DNA of 64,000 nucleotides from positions 95,085,135 to 95,149,134 of the forward strand of contig CM060961.1 in NCBI GenBank assembly GCA_030765045.1. Reading direction: 5' to 3'. Shown here piece by piece: positions 23,421-36,080 of this stretch. The position numbers and the translations under genes are program-made. This DNA comes from Tenodera sinensis. Its lineage: Eukaryota; Arthropoda; Insecta; Mantodea; Mantidae. Numbering within the stretch: position 1 is the first letter of the stretch; each line of letters opens with the position of its first letter. The notes under the pieces were generated by a model. That model was not told the DNA's origin, ran no database searches, and saw nothing but the letters and a program-made list of their open reading frames with translations.

Positions 23421-23434
23421 AGGGCATCATTTTT

Positions 23435-23515
23435 TAAATTCAGCAGGTCTCGAAAACTGTATCTTGCGTGAAATATTAATTTCAAAGGCTTGAGGAATGT
23501 AATACGAAGCTAGAA
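23435..23515 (-). mobile_element. HINE-like 5' fragment, old
   Basis: A second, more diverged copy of the family 5' end (TTCAGCAGGTCTCGAAAACT and GTGAAATATTAATTTC blocks) lies just beyond copy I. It is probably an older insertion. Confidence 0.5.
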
Positions 23516-25232
23516 GATCGTATCGATGATAGTAATTGCTCTTCACAAAATACGCCACCTTAAAGTAGGTTCTATTAAAAACTATAAAAACGAGCACTTT
23601 AATAATATGAGAAGACGAGTAGTAGCACTGTTCTTCCTTGTACTACTACTATTAATACTATTACTACTACTATTACTCTCAGTCCTACATTTGGGTTGAA
23701 TAAGAAATGCACGACGAAAATAACATTAAAATGAATCTCATTTTCCTCATTTTTAGACTACAAAAAAGTGGTTAAATTTTTGGCTGTTCACTAACGCATA
23801 TTGTGCTCTTAGTTATATTTTTGAAAGTTTACCTCAAAGTTGAAAAATATTACCTTCATTCACATTTAAACACAAGGTACCCAAGCTGAGCAGAACATTA
23901 CTTCCACTTATGGTGTTTTGCTCCTCACTGTAACTTTTCTATCTGACCTTACCTTGGTCATCTCTTGTTCTCTTCCGACCCCGATGCTATTAGGGTTCCT
24001 GAGGGCTAGAGAGTCTTTATTTTTCCAACCTCGCCATTTCTGTATAAAATCTTAACACCTAACATGCTGACCTGTCATGGCATGTAATACGTCCTCTGTA
24101 TGATGATAAGAGGATATGGCCGGTGAATTTATTTTGATAACTCTCCCGGTCAGGTCGGTGAGACCCGTAAACTAACGACAGGTGTGGTCCTCCAGACATT
24201 CTGGGGGTTGTGAGAGAGCGATGTGACCGCCAAAACATAAAAATATGGTGCTCTCTAAAAAACGGTTACTATTACTGCTAAGTCTCTTCAATATCATCAG
24301 TGAAAAATATTGGAGAGCAAGAGGATTAATGACTTCATTGTCAGAAATCCAGCATTAGCTAACAACAACAACATTTAAACACGACTTTTGAAATAGAAAT
24401 AATAAAAAGAGACATTTTGAGTACAAGACTAGTTTATTGGCTTTCATGTTTTAGATAGCACATTTAATTCACCTCGGCCCGTGGTATATAATAGAAACAT
24501 ATCATGACTAGTAATATTTGAAATTTCACTGTTTTAAAGTTTAAGTGAACTATGTCATTTGCTGTAGAGTTCCGTCAACTTTATGTGAGGACGTTTCAAT
24601 TTTGTAGATTTTCTCAAGCATATTTGTTATAACTATTCAAGAATTTGAGGACTAACTGTACAAGAATGTTTCTGGTCTTTAGGTATATAGAAAAACACGT
24701 CTACTGATCAAGGTTTAAGCTGGGACCATGCTGATGGCTAGGGAAGGCTGCAGGTCTAAATACGGACAGGAGCCAGGTCACAAGGCAGGCACCCACATTG
24801 TGCTGGGGCTACCAACCGAGAAGATATATTGTACACACACCTGGGACCACGTTCTACTCGTACCTATAAGGTGCTTCTATTCTACATCTTATTGAAGCTT
24901 TACACGAGCTTTTGGGAATTTCTCTCACTTCAAGTGCTTAAATAAATGATAACATTCCTCCTTGGGCTACAGAAGGCCAATAAGGCTTTGCGGTTTTCGT
25001 ATACCACTATACGAATATTCCATAAGATTGCTTTAGATCTTCGATATCTCTAAAACTAATCTTGTTATTCATCTTCTTAAAGGATACATCACTACTGGTG
25101 TGTTTTAAATGTTTTGTACACTCCACCTTTGTGTAATGGTTTCATTTCTCCTTGAACAGTAATAAGCAAGACTGCAATGTCTCGCCTAACAACAGAAAAC
25201 AATGAAGCCCGAAGGAAGCAACTACGAGTTGT
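23516..25232. other. No recognised gene
   Basis: I see no supported ORF or repeat class. The stretch 23980-24240 is less AT-rich and could be a decayed element end, but I could not classify it. Confidence 0.4.
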
Positions 25233-25718
<486 letters not shown>

Positions 25719-26148
25719 CATTATTCTGTGGATCTGTACCACCTCAAATCAGACACGGATTCACAGCATTCTAGACCAGCGATGTCCAACGTTTGCGAAA
25801 CAGCGTAAGTTGGATTTACCTCCTCCCACTATACACGGAATTGGTCACTATTTAACTCCAAGCCCTGCATTGTGTTGCGTGGCGGTTTGGTTATATATAC
25901 ATTGCGTTTGATCTACAGAAGCACTTTCAAATGTTATGCGATGAACTACTGTTCATTACTGACTTGTTTGGTACCACTTACATTTAAGAAGTCTATCAAT
26001 CTTTGACGACAAAATCGAAGTGAATAGCCTTAGAAGATACACCAAGTGATCGTCGCGTAGCCTATTGTGAGACAGACTTTTAGTATACTTCAATTTGATG
26101 AAAATTTGTTCTCAAATATATGTAGAGCTATACTCTCTCTCTCTTATG

Positions 26149-26415
26149 ACCGCCTCCGTAGTGCAGTTGGTAGCGCGCTTGCCTCTGGTGCGAAGGAGAC
26201 GGGTTCGATCCCCGGTACCAGCATGGGGATTTTATCCCCGCTGGGAGGTCTGGCACAGGGTGCACTCAGTGTCGTTAGGTCCCGGCGGGACCAACTGAGG
26301 AGCTATTTGACCACATCCCACCCTCCAGTACTGCACCCCACCAATGACGCCTGTAGTGGGCAGAGGTGGGGGACGTAGCGGCTGGGCGGCTAGCCTTGGC
26401 CCTTCATGGGCTGTT
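26149..26415 (+). mobile_element. tRNA-derived SINE (family C), full
   Basis: The tRNA head has an A box (TAGTGCAGTTGGTAGCGCG) and a B box (GGTTCGATCCC). It is followed by a GC-rich body with GGGATTTTATCCCC, GGTCTGGCACAGGGTGCA and CCTCCAGTACTGCACC. It lies inside hAT copy 2. A headless copy in reverse lies at 45664-45915. The ORFs over it are non-coding by-products. Confidence 0.85.
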
Positions 26416-26830
26416 GCTCTTGCAAATGCTTATTCTCTTTATACTTCATTTTAATCCACATAGGCATTTTCAAAAACTATCTTATTGCCAATTTTCTTGT
26501 AGGAGCAAGGGAACTATGGGAATCTGGTAGGCTTTCAGTGATAGTGGAATATTTTAAGAGCTGGTTGCTGTGCGATACCTCTGAAATTCCGTTTTCTTTG
26601 CAAGCCCATATAAGAAACGAATAACGTATTCCAATTTGAGTATTGGTAAATTCACACAAATAATAACGAGTATCTTGGAAATGGTTCGTTGACGAAGAAA
26701 AAGAGAAATTATTTCATACAAATGTTGTGTTTTAAACGAGATTCGTATTTAGTAAAACTTTGTCTCTTGCTGTTTACCAATTGTGCAAAAGTCACCCAGA
26801 ATGAAGACGTCTTCTGAGAACATTCCCAGA
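26416..26830 (-). mobile_element. HINE-like fragment inside hAT copy 2
   Basis: Matches to the family in reverse (TTGCAAATGCTTATTCTC, CTTATTGCCAATTTTCTTGT, TGTTTACCAATTGTGCAAAA). It corresponds to the fragment in hAT copy 1. Confidence 0.75.
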
Positions 26831-27422
26831 CAATTCAATTTATAACTTACAAACTGACATTGAGTCGCCTGTATGTGTCCGTCATTGGATATTGACTGTT
26901 TGGTTGTGTTTGTACACGTCACAAGCGAGAGCTGATTCGGTCTTCGACTGCAAGAGTGGAGTGGAGAATAGCCATTAATAACGCAAGGATCTCCAAAGAC
27001 AGAAGGTTGGACATCGATGTTCAAGACATTCACTTTAGACGCTAGCGGTAAGTGGAGGGGTGAGGGGATAGCCCAAATTTGTCAGTTATTATAATATGTC
27101 ATGGTTTATTGTTGATAGCAGATACGAATCAGAGGTAGCATGCACATAAGAGAAATTATGCTATATTTAAAAGTGAGAAATAGGCACTAACCACTACTCT
27201 GCAGTGTAAAAGTTAGTGAAAAATTATGTTCATACACGTCATTCATTTTCCATGATTAATAAATTACATTAAATTAATCAATGCCATTGCCAGCAGTCCA
27301 GTAGGCTTAAAAGATAAGTCTACCAGAAAAAATTAAGAAGTCTGCCTCGTTTTGTTAGCCATTTGAAGCGCTTTTCTGAAGCTCTTACCAGTTTAATTTT
27401 TTAATGTTTCAGTTAGAGCTTT

Positions 27423-27761
27423 TTAAGTTACTCGTCTAAACCTGGATACGTTTCCTTCTCCTGTTGGTTTTCTTTTTTGCTGTCTTTTCAGCAGCTTTTC
27501 TTCCATGATCTCATCCTTGTTGGCATGTGAGGCATTAGTTTTACCTCCGAGTTTGATGCGAATGAGGCTGCATCGCATTCTTCTATTATTTTTGGTTATG
27601 TCCCACGTGTAATTTGGAATTATCTTCGTCACCTGCGGTGAGTTACAGGAAGGCTGATGGAAATAGAAGGCCGCCCAGTATCTGGAATTCACATATTTGC
27701 CACCCTTGGCTACGCAGTAATCGGTATATGCTGGTCCACCTTGACTTGGGTTCACCAGAGC
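27423..27761 (-). CDS. Putative 3'-terminal coding exon, unidentified protein
   Basis: An open frame of 113 codons on the minus strand runs from a good splice acceptor (CTTCTCAATCCGCAG, with the exon starting at 27761 in phase 0) to a TAA at 27423. It reads ALVNPSQGGPAYTDYCVAKG, then GKYVNSRYWAAFYFHQPSCN, and later TWDITKNNRRMRCSLIRIKL, ending in a Lys/Arg-rich tail. Unlike other ORFs here it has mixed composition, no simple repeat and no overlap with a known element. I do not recognise the family. Upstream exons would lie at higher coordinates and I could not identify them. It could also be an ORF fragment of an unknown mobile element. Confidence 0.4.
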   Translation of the reverse strand, partial: ALVNPSQGGPAYTDYCVAKGGKYVNSRYWAAFYFHQPSCNSPQVTKIIPNYTWDITKNNRRMRCSLIRIKLGGKTNASHANKDEIMEEKLLKRQQKRKPTGEGNVSRFRRVT

Positions 27762-27859
27762 CTGCGGATTGAGAAGTTATGCAGCCCCGGCGTTTTACAG
27801 ACCATGCCGTAAACACTGTCTACTGCATTGCGTCGTATCAGTTTCGGCAGAAATGACTG

Positions 27860-27975
27860 TCCTGCACCGCTGTGTGTAAACTGACTTGCTCTCGCAGCGC
27901 AACAGTGTGAGCATTGGCCTCAGTGGTGAAAGTCTCAGGTTCAAATCCTGCCACTCGAAGAAACTTTTTTTTATG
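27860..27975 (+). mobile_element. Possible tRNA-like SINE fragment
   Basis: It has a B box-like CAGGTTCAAATCCTGCC preceded at tRNA spacing by a weak A box, and a short T-run after it. No other copy is visible in this window, so confidence is low. Confidence 0.4.
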
Positions 27976-28552
27976 TTTAGTAAATTTAACTGGAACTGAT
28001 AGTTTGGTATGGAAGTGTCGTGTCACTTAATTGGTTTAATTATGCGAATTTCACGAAAATATAAATTGTTTTGTTAGAATATGCTATAATGACCATCATA
28101 AATAAATGCCTTATAACAATGTAATTATAGCTTACAAACCTTGTATTTATAGGCAAATCTACTTTCTAGTGGTGCGGAAAGAACACAAAGATTTGCTAGA
28201 ACGTTCCCGAAACATAAACAGAAATTTCCGACTTTCTCATAACTTTCCAGTATGTTAACATTGTGCTACAAGAGAATGTTAACGTTCACGGGCTGGTGAA
28301 TCCTGTGTTAGCATCTACATTTCCCATCGTCTGTAAAATGTGGTGTTGCCTAGTTACCAATCCGCAGGATGAGAAGGTTCACTCGGTATGATAAAACTGT
28401 TTCTACAAATGTTGTGATTAACTTGAAGTAAATAAAAGAATAAGCTTTTGTTAGAATGGTTACTGAACAATCGTGAGAGAAAATCGATGATTATAGCATA
28501 TCAGATTTGTTTACGCTTTATTGTAAAATATTCGTGCACGACATATATTGTG

Positions 28553-28775
28553 TCGGTCTGGATGGCTCAGTAGCTAAGACGCTGACTTACTGATCCCAAG
28601 GTCGCGGGTTCAAATCCGGCCCAGGCCGATGGTTTTTAAGTGTGCTTAAAAACGACAGCTCCATGTCAATATATTTACCGGCATGTAAAAGAACTCCTTT
28701 TGGACAAAATTCCGGCACATCGGCAACGCTGATGTGATCCCGGAAATTGACAGAGTCGTTAAACAGCAATTTAAA
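28553..28775 (+). mobile_element. tRNA-derived SINE (family A), second copy
   Basis: The head is GTCGGTCTGGATGGCTCAGT with B box GGGTTCAAATCC. The body again has TTTTTAAGTGTGCTTAAAAA, and the tail is AGTCGTTAAACAGCAA followed by A-runs. It aligns over its whole length with 12862-13072. Confidence 0.88.
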
Positions 28776-29049
28776 AAAATGAATCTCCTGCTAAACGCTA
28801 GTGTTTGTATTAGCATTGTACCAATTGCGCTCCCATCTGTGCGGCGGAACACATGAACTACAGCACTTCTCCTTCTACTCGCCCTGGTTATACTAACCAC
28901 TGGCAAGCACTTTGTCGTTAGTGGCACCAAGTATTTCTCGCTAAAATAAGTTGTATTATGTATATTATTAAATCGTATTTAATTTACTTTGCTACTACAT
29001 AAGCATTTTTATATTAGCATCAAATTTATTATTTATATTAGTAAAAATT

Positions 29050-29050
<1 letters not shown>

Positions 29051-29114
<64 letters not shown>
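29051..29114. repeat. (GA)n microsatellite, 32 units
   Basis: A pure GA tract. The sequence from 29115 to 30138 that follows is AT-rich with nothing I recognise. Confidence 0.98.
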
Positions 29115-29116
<2 letters not shown>

Positions 29117-30138
29117 ATCCTAAAAGGCCAGGCTCTGAAAGCGAGCTGGTACTGTCATATTTGCTAAGATGACAGAAGAATGGATATGATAATATGTGAA
29201 AGTTGTCACAGATATGTTCATGGACTTCGTGTTGGTACAAAAAAAAAAGCAAGGTACGATTAATCATTTTCAGTGTTCAGAATATAACTAAGGTAAAGTT
29301 AACAATTGACACTTTTTATATTTTATTTTTTGATTTGTAATTACTGAGCTTTCGTATTTCATTACTTTTATTTAATAAAGCATAATTTTGTTAAAAGTCT
29401 TAATTATTCACATGATCACTTCTGTCCTATATCTTAAGTAAAATAATTTTAAGTCGTCTTATTTGGAACCCCTGTCTTAAAAAAACCCATTTGTTACCTT
29501 TTAGAAAACAGAGAATTTTAACGTCATATTTTTGAGTTTTAAACTTTACATTTTTCTTTTCCCCAAGGATGAATATATCATTTTGCGAAATATTAAAACA
29601 TTAGGACCGGTAGTTGTGGATTAAAATTGAATAAAATCTTAACATGGTCTTATTTGGCTCACTTACCTTACATACCTTATATATTATTCTTTGTTGAGGA
29701 AATTAGTATTGATAAAGTGAAATATTAAACAACTTGCAGAAGCTTGTAGCGTTTTAACGACGACCACATGCATTAGTGTTGGAGCGAAGCAGTGGTAACT
29801 CATTTACACCCCAATGTTTGCATAGCCAACGTTCTGCTGTGTACTTCTTTTGACACAAACTGCTGCTTTAGGTGCATTTCACGTTCAATTTGTGTAATGC
29901 CAGCAACCCAGGAGACCTTTATCGTAGTGCTTGTTCTGCTGTTTACAGTTGCATTGTTACTGCTGTGAATAGCTAATTAATTGCCTGGCACTCCTGGATA
30001 TTGCACCGCCATTATTACTTAAAACAAGAAAGACGCCAGCTGTTAAGTCCATGGCTCATGCAAGCTTAATAAGCAAATTCATATATTACCGTTAATTAGC
30101 TTACTATAGGTAATATTTAATGTGGAGAGGGAAGTTAA

Positions 30139-31290
30139 AAAATCTATGTTTGCGATCTTCTCCATTCACTTGTGTACAAACCATTCTTAAAAACGTTTAT
30201 TCTTCTATGTAAGTAATTCATGTTAAAACAGATAAACGTTTATAGGCATGTTTCCATTACATATTTCCTTAAACGTACATGAGAAGAAGAGACCAAGTTA
30301 GCCTTATGTAATAACCATATCTTTCAGATGACTTTGAAAATTCTTTCTGTTTGCATGACCAGGAAGTAAAAAACCCAATAACGGCTTCCTATTTCGGAAA
30401 AGTATAAACACCGCACATTTTAAATAAAAAGCAAGCAAGCATCTCCTTGAACATTTTGTGCAAAGGTCGTCTAGAATGAAGAGAACTTTACACGCTATTC
30501 CCAGAAAATTCAATATACAGTGGAAGTCTAAAATAGTGCGGATTCGGATTTATCGCGGTGGAAGGTATATCCCCCCACTAAAAATATATGGTACCTTTTA
30601 TTTATTTATTTTTTATTTTTGAAAGTTGAGTTTAAATTTTTCTTTAAAGAGCAGTACTGGAACTATACTTTTCGCTACCCCTAGCGTTGACCTTGGTCAC
30701 TGCATGGCTACGAGACATGCGCACGGAAGAAGATATTCTGCATGTCAGTGAGTGGCAAGTAACATAAACAAGATGATTGTATGGAGGAGCAAAATGAATC
30801 AAAGTATTCAGCTCCGTCTTGCTAATATAAAGCAATAAGTGCAACAACAACAACAACAAAAAACCCTGAATTATGCCGCCAACAAAACTTAATGATTTCC
30901 TTTCCGACAATACAAAATTATATTATTTAAAATGGCTATAGTGTAATTGTACTACATAAATTACAGGATTGGAATACACCTCTAGCATAGCTGGTGTATA
31001 ATTACATTTAAAAGTGGTGTACTTTACCGGATATTACATACTTTACAATGTATTGTAATTTATTATTGCAGAAATGTTTCCCACCTCCTCCGCGGGATCG
31101 ATTTTTGTCACTTCTGAGCTCACATTTCGATATACCACGGAATAGTTATAACGCGGGGTTGAAGCATGTCCCCCAGGAACGGCGTTATTTCGGATTCTAC
31201 TCTATATTTAATTTGTCGTAAAACCTCTTAAACGTATAATACCCGAATCAAAATCATAGACATACAAACTAATATTTCTCTCAAAATATT
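30139..31290 (-). mobile_element. HINE-like dispersed repeat, copy Q, split by a pogo-like element
   Basis: The right-hand family end (AAAAAATCTATGTTTGCGAT) starts at 30139. The copy runs to ..CCAGAAAATTCAATATA at 30517 and resumes at 31203 with TATATTTAATTTGTCGTAAA, CATAGAC. When the insertion is removed the two parts join into the normal family order. The family 5' third is missing. Confidence 0.8.
30518..31202. mobile_element. Pogo/Tigger-like MITE
   Basis: The left end is CAGTGGAAGTCTAAAATA, and the right end in reverse is GAGTAGAATCCGAAATAACG. Both resemble pogo-type TIRs. TA lies at both junctions (30516-30517 and 31203-31204). Length is 685 bp and it has no transposase ORF. It interrupts a dispersed repeat copy, which fixes its boundaries independently of the TIRs. 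Confidence 0.75.
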
Positions 31291-32290
31291 TCTGTGTACT
31301 AATTGAATTTTTGTTTAAATGGCTGCAGAGCTTTTGTGATGTATGTAAGTAAAGTTAGTTCACATCATTCTCTGTTTCATAAGCCCAATGATGTATAAAT
31401 GAGCTGTGTAGAATAGTTTTAAGAGTGCTTTCTTGCATTAAAAGGGTAAAAATGTTGAAAATTTTAATTTCAAGAAATATTGAAAATAAATTTCTAGAAT
31501 GTAATGTGCCCAGGCTAACCTGATTGTACAAATTTTTAAATTAGAACATACTTGTGGTAACGATTAGTGTGCAAGCTATACATTTTTGTAAACTAGTAAG
31601 TCAAGCGTATTGTATGACAAAACCAGAAAGTTTGAAAAAATTGCCATTTCCAAGCTGAAGATGTACCTTAGTGCAACATAAAGTAACCGCATACTACAAG
31701 AGGACAATAGGGAGATTATGAATACCCTTTACTCGAGTTTGTCTAGATAGTTGCCTTTCTTTCCTTCTGGGTTGTTCCTTCTCCTGAATACGCAGATGTA
31801 TCTAACTCTTACCTATTTTGTATTACATTTAGAACATTAGAAAAAATTGAACTTATATTTTACAGTTTATACTGATTACAAAAACAACTGCAGTTGTAGT
31901 AATAGAACAGATTTGACGTTTGAAATTACATTTTACGGTCAGGTTCATCCGTGTTGTGGATATTCGTTTACATTGTGTCAGAATTATGTGGAATTAGTCC
32001 GCTAATCCACTCCGCGCTGCACCAGATACACAATTGGAAATCTTTGTGGAGTTGAACTACTCAATTTCACGTAACTAAATTGTCCTTGTCCGCCAGTTGC
32101 AATATTCCATTCCTTTTAGGACTTTTATAACAGTTCAATAACAACGGTTCGTGAGCCATTTACAACGAAATGTAACCATAACCAACATTTAAAATCTAAT
32201 GTCTTGTAATATATTCGTTGACAATGAAAGGTTTAAACATAAACATAGATTTAAATGTAAAGTCAGAAGCCTACAATGTTCAAGCTTTGA
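31291..32290. other. No recognised feature
   Basis: AT-rich sequence without ORFs above 60 codons that I could support. Confidence 0.5.
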
Positions 32291-32297
32291 AGTTTAT

Positions 32298-32442
32298 ATA
32301 ACTAGGAGTTATTTCCGGGCTGTTATGCCGTGGTCTGCTGAAGTTTAAGTACCCAGACGCTTCGTCCACAGCTGCGGCGTACATCTTCAGTGGCGCGGTC
32401 ATAGTCTTCTCGGAGAAATTAACGTGGCACCTGAGGTATGGT
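32298..32442 (+). mobile_element. Foldback MITE arm (single)
   Basis: GTTATTTCCGGGCTGTTATG, then CCGTGGTCTGCTG and GTACATCTTCAGTGGCGCGG. The layout and several words (CGGGCT, TGGTCT, ACATCTTCAGTGG) parallel the MITE at 50886, so it is probably the left arm of a related element. The right arm is missing. Confidence 0.5.
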
Positions 32443-32560
32443 TTCAGTTTCAGTTTCTTTATTACCAAGTTTGGCCTGGTGCCTGTACATGAGGCCCGGC
32501 TTACAGGCTACAATTGGGATGAACACTACCGACCATAGCAATCATCGCTGAGCTGCCAGC
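32443..32560 (-). mobile_element. Possible LINE 3' end
   Basis: In reverse it reads AAACTTGGTAATAAAGAAAC, then a (TGAAAC)n-like tail. This form (polyadenylation-like AATAAA plus a short tandem tail) is common at non-LTR 3' ends. No coding part is adjacent. Confidence 0.35.
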
Positions 32561-32611
32561 TGTACGCATTACATATGCTTCATTACTTATACTCACATAC
32601 AACGATACGTT

Positions 32612-32645
32612 ATTTTTTTTAATTAACGTCCTCCAACATACAACG
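32612..32645 (-). mobile_element. SINE (family B) 3' tail fragment
   Basis: T-run plus AATTAACGTCCTCCAACATA, in reverse the family B 3' end (..TTGGAGGACGTTAATT plus A-run). The same tail lies at 34753-34800 and, diverged, at 40384-40405. Confidence 0.5.
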
Positions 32646-32919
32646 ATACGTGGTTTCCCTATTCACCACATACGAAATATCACAATAGCTTTGAACAGAG
32701 CTTGACATACGAGAAATCATATATTTCAGTTTTTTGCATAACAAAATTTTTGTAAGGTACGGGTTGCCAACAGAAAGAAAGAGCTTTCTTTTCTGAATCG
32801 ATTCATATAAAAAACTCATTTTCGTCAAAAGTGTAGATACGAGGTGTCACTTCTTCAACGACGATTGCTGTGGCCCATTAGAGCACTCTTAAGTAATTCA
32901 TTACTCACACAACCATCCC

Positions 32920-33600
32920 TCTACAACGCCAGTTTCTAATCTCGGTCTCAGACATGGCGCCCTGAGACAGCTATATCCCATATTCTACTCAACCATGCCT
33001 ACTCACCTGAAACTACGCTTGTGCCGTGCGATCGTCCCGCCCCTGGTTCTGTACGGGTGCGAGGTCTGGGGTACGGTGGCTCGTTCCACCATCCGCAGGC
33101 TGCAGGCCGCGCAGAACAGGGCGCTTAGGATGATGATCTACGATACCGACCGTAGATTTCCATCACACATCCTCCACACTCATTCCGGCATACCATATAT
33201 TGTGGACGTCGTGCGGGACAGGACTCGCACAATGTATGCCAAACTCACACCTCACCCAAACCAGTTGGTCAACACCCTGGGGCAATACGATCATCGCCTA
33301 CCTAGACGGCGACAGAGCTACCGCTTGCCCAAGGACGCCCTTGGCTGGTAACTACTGCTATCCCTTAAAACACCCAAACCACCAAATGTACTTTACACTT
33401 GGCACCACCACACCCTCAACCTATTCCTGTCGGTCTCCTGTCACTGGCACTGATTGCTCGATGGTTCCACAAGCGACTGACGAAGTAAGTAGTAGGGCAA
33501 TGGTCGCTCGGATGACTTCACATCCAAGATCTGACACATCCCACCGCCATTGACAACATAGCAAATTAACTTGCACCATTAAAGACATTACACCAAAGCT
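32920..33600 (+). pseudogene. Jockey-type LINE ORF2 C-terminal part
   Basis: The open frame 32995-33351 reads MPTHLKLRLCRAIVPPLVLY, then GCEVWGTVARSTIRRLQAAQ and NRALRMMIYDTDRRFP. It later reads HPNQLVNTLGQYDHRLPRR. This is the RT thumb and downstream region of Jockey-clade LINEs. The frame before it (about 32940) contains LYPIF, continuing the motif upstream with changes. A stop at 33351 ends it. The fingers/palm domain with FADD is absent, so the element is 5'-truncated. The following 250-400 bp are probably its 3' UTR. Base composition is clearly richer in GC than the surroundings, as expected for a younger insertion. Confidence 0.8.
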
Positions 33601-34279
33601 TGTAAAATTAGACATAACCTATACCACCTCACGGGTAAATCCGTATTAAACGGATAGGTACCGTGGCCACCTTACCATCCGCCTGGGTTAACTCAGGCGA
33701 CTCGTACTTACTCCTGGACTCCTGGCGGTACTCGTACACTAGGCTAGTTATCTCTATCTGTTTTCAAGAATCAGAGTAATGTCTTTGGGACACACCTTCT
33801 GCCTTTTACCCTCTTTTACACAATTTCGAGTATATCACCGCTCATAATCTCATGCTTATTTCATATGGGCTGGATGGAATCTAGTCTTGGTTGGATAAAT
33901 GTGAAAACCTTACGGAAGGAAACAGCACAGTTGCAATCTAGAGGAATGGACCAAGTTTTCTGCTTACAAGAATACGGAGAATCTTATTAACTGGGTCATA
34001 TGCTTTGGTCGCAATTCGATTTATGCACATGGTACGCTGCACAGAAAACATTGTGTTCCTCTTGGATCATTTCGCTTCTCCGCGGAGTTTCTAAAGTTTA
34101 TTTTATTTCTCAAAGTGAATAGAGCATCTTTTATGTCAGTTGCATATTGTTATATTTTCCATCAAACAACGATTTTATTGCTGCCGTTTTATTTTATTTC
34201 TTATGTCAACACAAAGACAGCACAAAAGTAGAGTTTTTCTTTTGCTTTCTTTTCCCCTTAGATAACTCACTTCTTTGTT

Positions 34280-35184
34280 AATTTGTCTACTGGTAAGTAG
34301 GGGAAGTATTGTATTCTACCCAAAAATTCGATATCGAGATTTCACCGGAAATAAATGTTTTGAGACCCCCTGAATAAAAAACAGCATTGTTAGAAAATGG
34401 TCCGTGTGTGTCAGTCTGTGTGTCAGCCTGTGGACAGCATAACTAAAACACGAAAAGTCGGTTAAAAACCAAAGTTGGTATTTAAGTTTAATGTCTTTTA
34501 AGGATGCGAGACGCAGATTTTGAAGAAAATGGCCCCACCCTAAACTACCCTTTATATGGAAAAGTTTTGGAAATTTTGATTTTCTTGAAAATGACTAACG
34601 ATTTTGATTAAAATGCCACATGTTTGAGATATTTTTATGGCAAATGAAATGTATATCTAGAATTTTCTGGCTATAACCTATGTAGTCCTGTGTAGTCTGG
34701 ATGAGTTTTGAATAACTCGTAAACCGTAAGAGATAGATAAAATCTCGTCCGAGATGACGCCATGTTGGAGGACGTTAATTTTAAAAAAAAGAGCAACAGA
34801 GACACAAAATCTTACTGTACAATAAATGTAGATCTTGCTAAAATACACAATTTATGTACCAATAAATTTTTTTGTGGAGTGAACCATTTCGGAGATATTC
34901 CTTGTTATGTGTGTGAGTTTCGGAAAACTTGGAACTTCGGTGCAATGCAACATCGTTGTTCATTTTTTATATGTTAAGCGTGCAAAGAGAACGGGATCTC
35001 AAAGTTTTAAAATATTTGACTATCGCTCAAAGCCTACTGCATTCCAATATACCCGTTGCACATACATGGAAATAAGCAATAAGATAATTTGTATAAATAT
35101 TTATCTCAACTAGCACGAAGAAGATATAGGAATAAGAGTTTGTAAGAATGCTTAGTACAAGAGTAGAGAACACATCAGATTTTT
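34280..35184 (+). mobile_element. HINE-like dispersed repeat, copy K, with a SINE tail inserted
   Basis: It has a 5' end (TTGTCTACTGGTAAGTAGGG), a short variable site, and a 3' end GAGTAGAGAACACATCAGAT followed by TTTT, in which part of the usual hairpin is deleted. A roughly 50-bp insertion (34753-34800) separates AGATAGATAAAATCT from ACAAAATCTTACTG. Confidence 0.9.
34753..34800 (+). mobile_element. 5'-truncated SINE (family B) in copy K
   Basis: It contains CATGTTGGAGGACGTTAATT followed by an A-run. AAAATCT flanks both sides, a plausible short target duplication. This looks like LINE-mediated insertion of a heavily 5'-truncated SINE. Confidence 0.65.
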
Positions 35185-35594
35185 GTAATAGTTCTGAAAA
35201 GAAGGAAACTGAAAAACATGCACAGAGCAGTATTGAAGTTGATCTTAGTTTTAAACCAGTAATCGTTATAATATTTGATATGTATCGTCCAAATCAGCAA
35301 ACACGTATATGTTTTCAAATGCGAACGCAGGCTTAGTTTCATGCAATTTACTTTGAAATGTAACCTTAAATGGCTTGAATCAATTAAGATCATCAAAAGC
35401 TATATAAATTAGTTGTTTCCGTTGTAGTTCAATTTCAATACGCGCTCGGTTAAAAGCAGTGGAGGTGTATATATTTTGCAAATGACACTTTAATTGCTTT
35501 TTGTGCCGCTTTAGTTTCTTTAAAATTGCATCACAAAACACAGTAATGAAACAGCTTCGTTCCTTAGCCCTTGAAAATTATAATAAAATAGAAG

Positions 35595-36080
35595 CCTTAA
35601 GAAGCTGACTTCACTTGTTTAATCAACAACTACAGCGAAAGATGGCGATGATCAAGCAGATTGTGATATGCTTAGGAGTGTTTGCAGTACATAAAATGTT
35701 AAGTGCTGTAGCAAAGTTTAGAAAACCAAGTAATGAGGTATAAGTTCGTATAAAATATTTTAATGGGGATTTGGTGATCAAACAGCAATTGAAGAGAAGG
35801 AACAATCTGAAGTACATTGAGTTTGAGGATCCGTATTCAGGAGCTACTGAAGATCGATAGCATAAGTACTGTGTTAGATTCAATTAAAAATAAGATTAAA
35901 CATTGATTAGAAGATAAAGTGTCATTCAAAAGCAGATCCTTGCGATTCTTCTGCACCCATACTCCCTTGAGATAAGACCTGAGCTGACTAGCCGACCGAC
36001 GAGAGGTCCTACTACTTCATAATTGCATCAAAACGTTGGACTACCCAAACCCGACTGCTACATATTCGTCATCTCAACCT
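35595..36080 (-). repeat. Unclassified dispersed repeat, copy 2
   Basis: It is the reverse-complement partner of 21445-21950 (see that entry). Similarity looks about three in four bases by eye. No ORF is shared by the two copies. Confidence 0.8.

Larger units (their letters stand above)
25777..27019. mobile_element. Non-autonomous hAT element, copy 2, with SINE inside
   Basis: The left end is CAGCGATGTCCAACGTTTGC, and the right end in reverse is CATCGATGTCCAACCTT. The flanks are TTCTAGAC and TTCAAGAC, an 8-bp target duplication with one change. The element is reversed relative to copy 1. Removing the SINE (26149-26415) brings its length to about 975 bp, equal to copy 1. No transposase is present. 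Confidence 0.88.

Noticed and set aside
26149..26220. tRNA gene at the head of the SINE
   Set aside because: Continues directly into a SINE body that recurs at 45664. Acceptor stem not intact.
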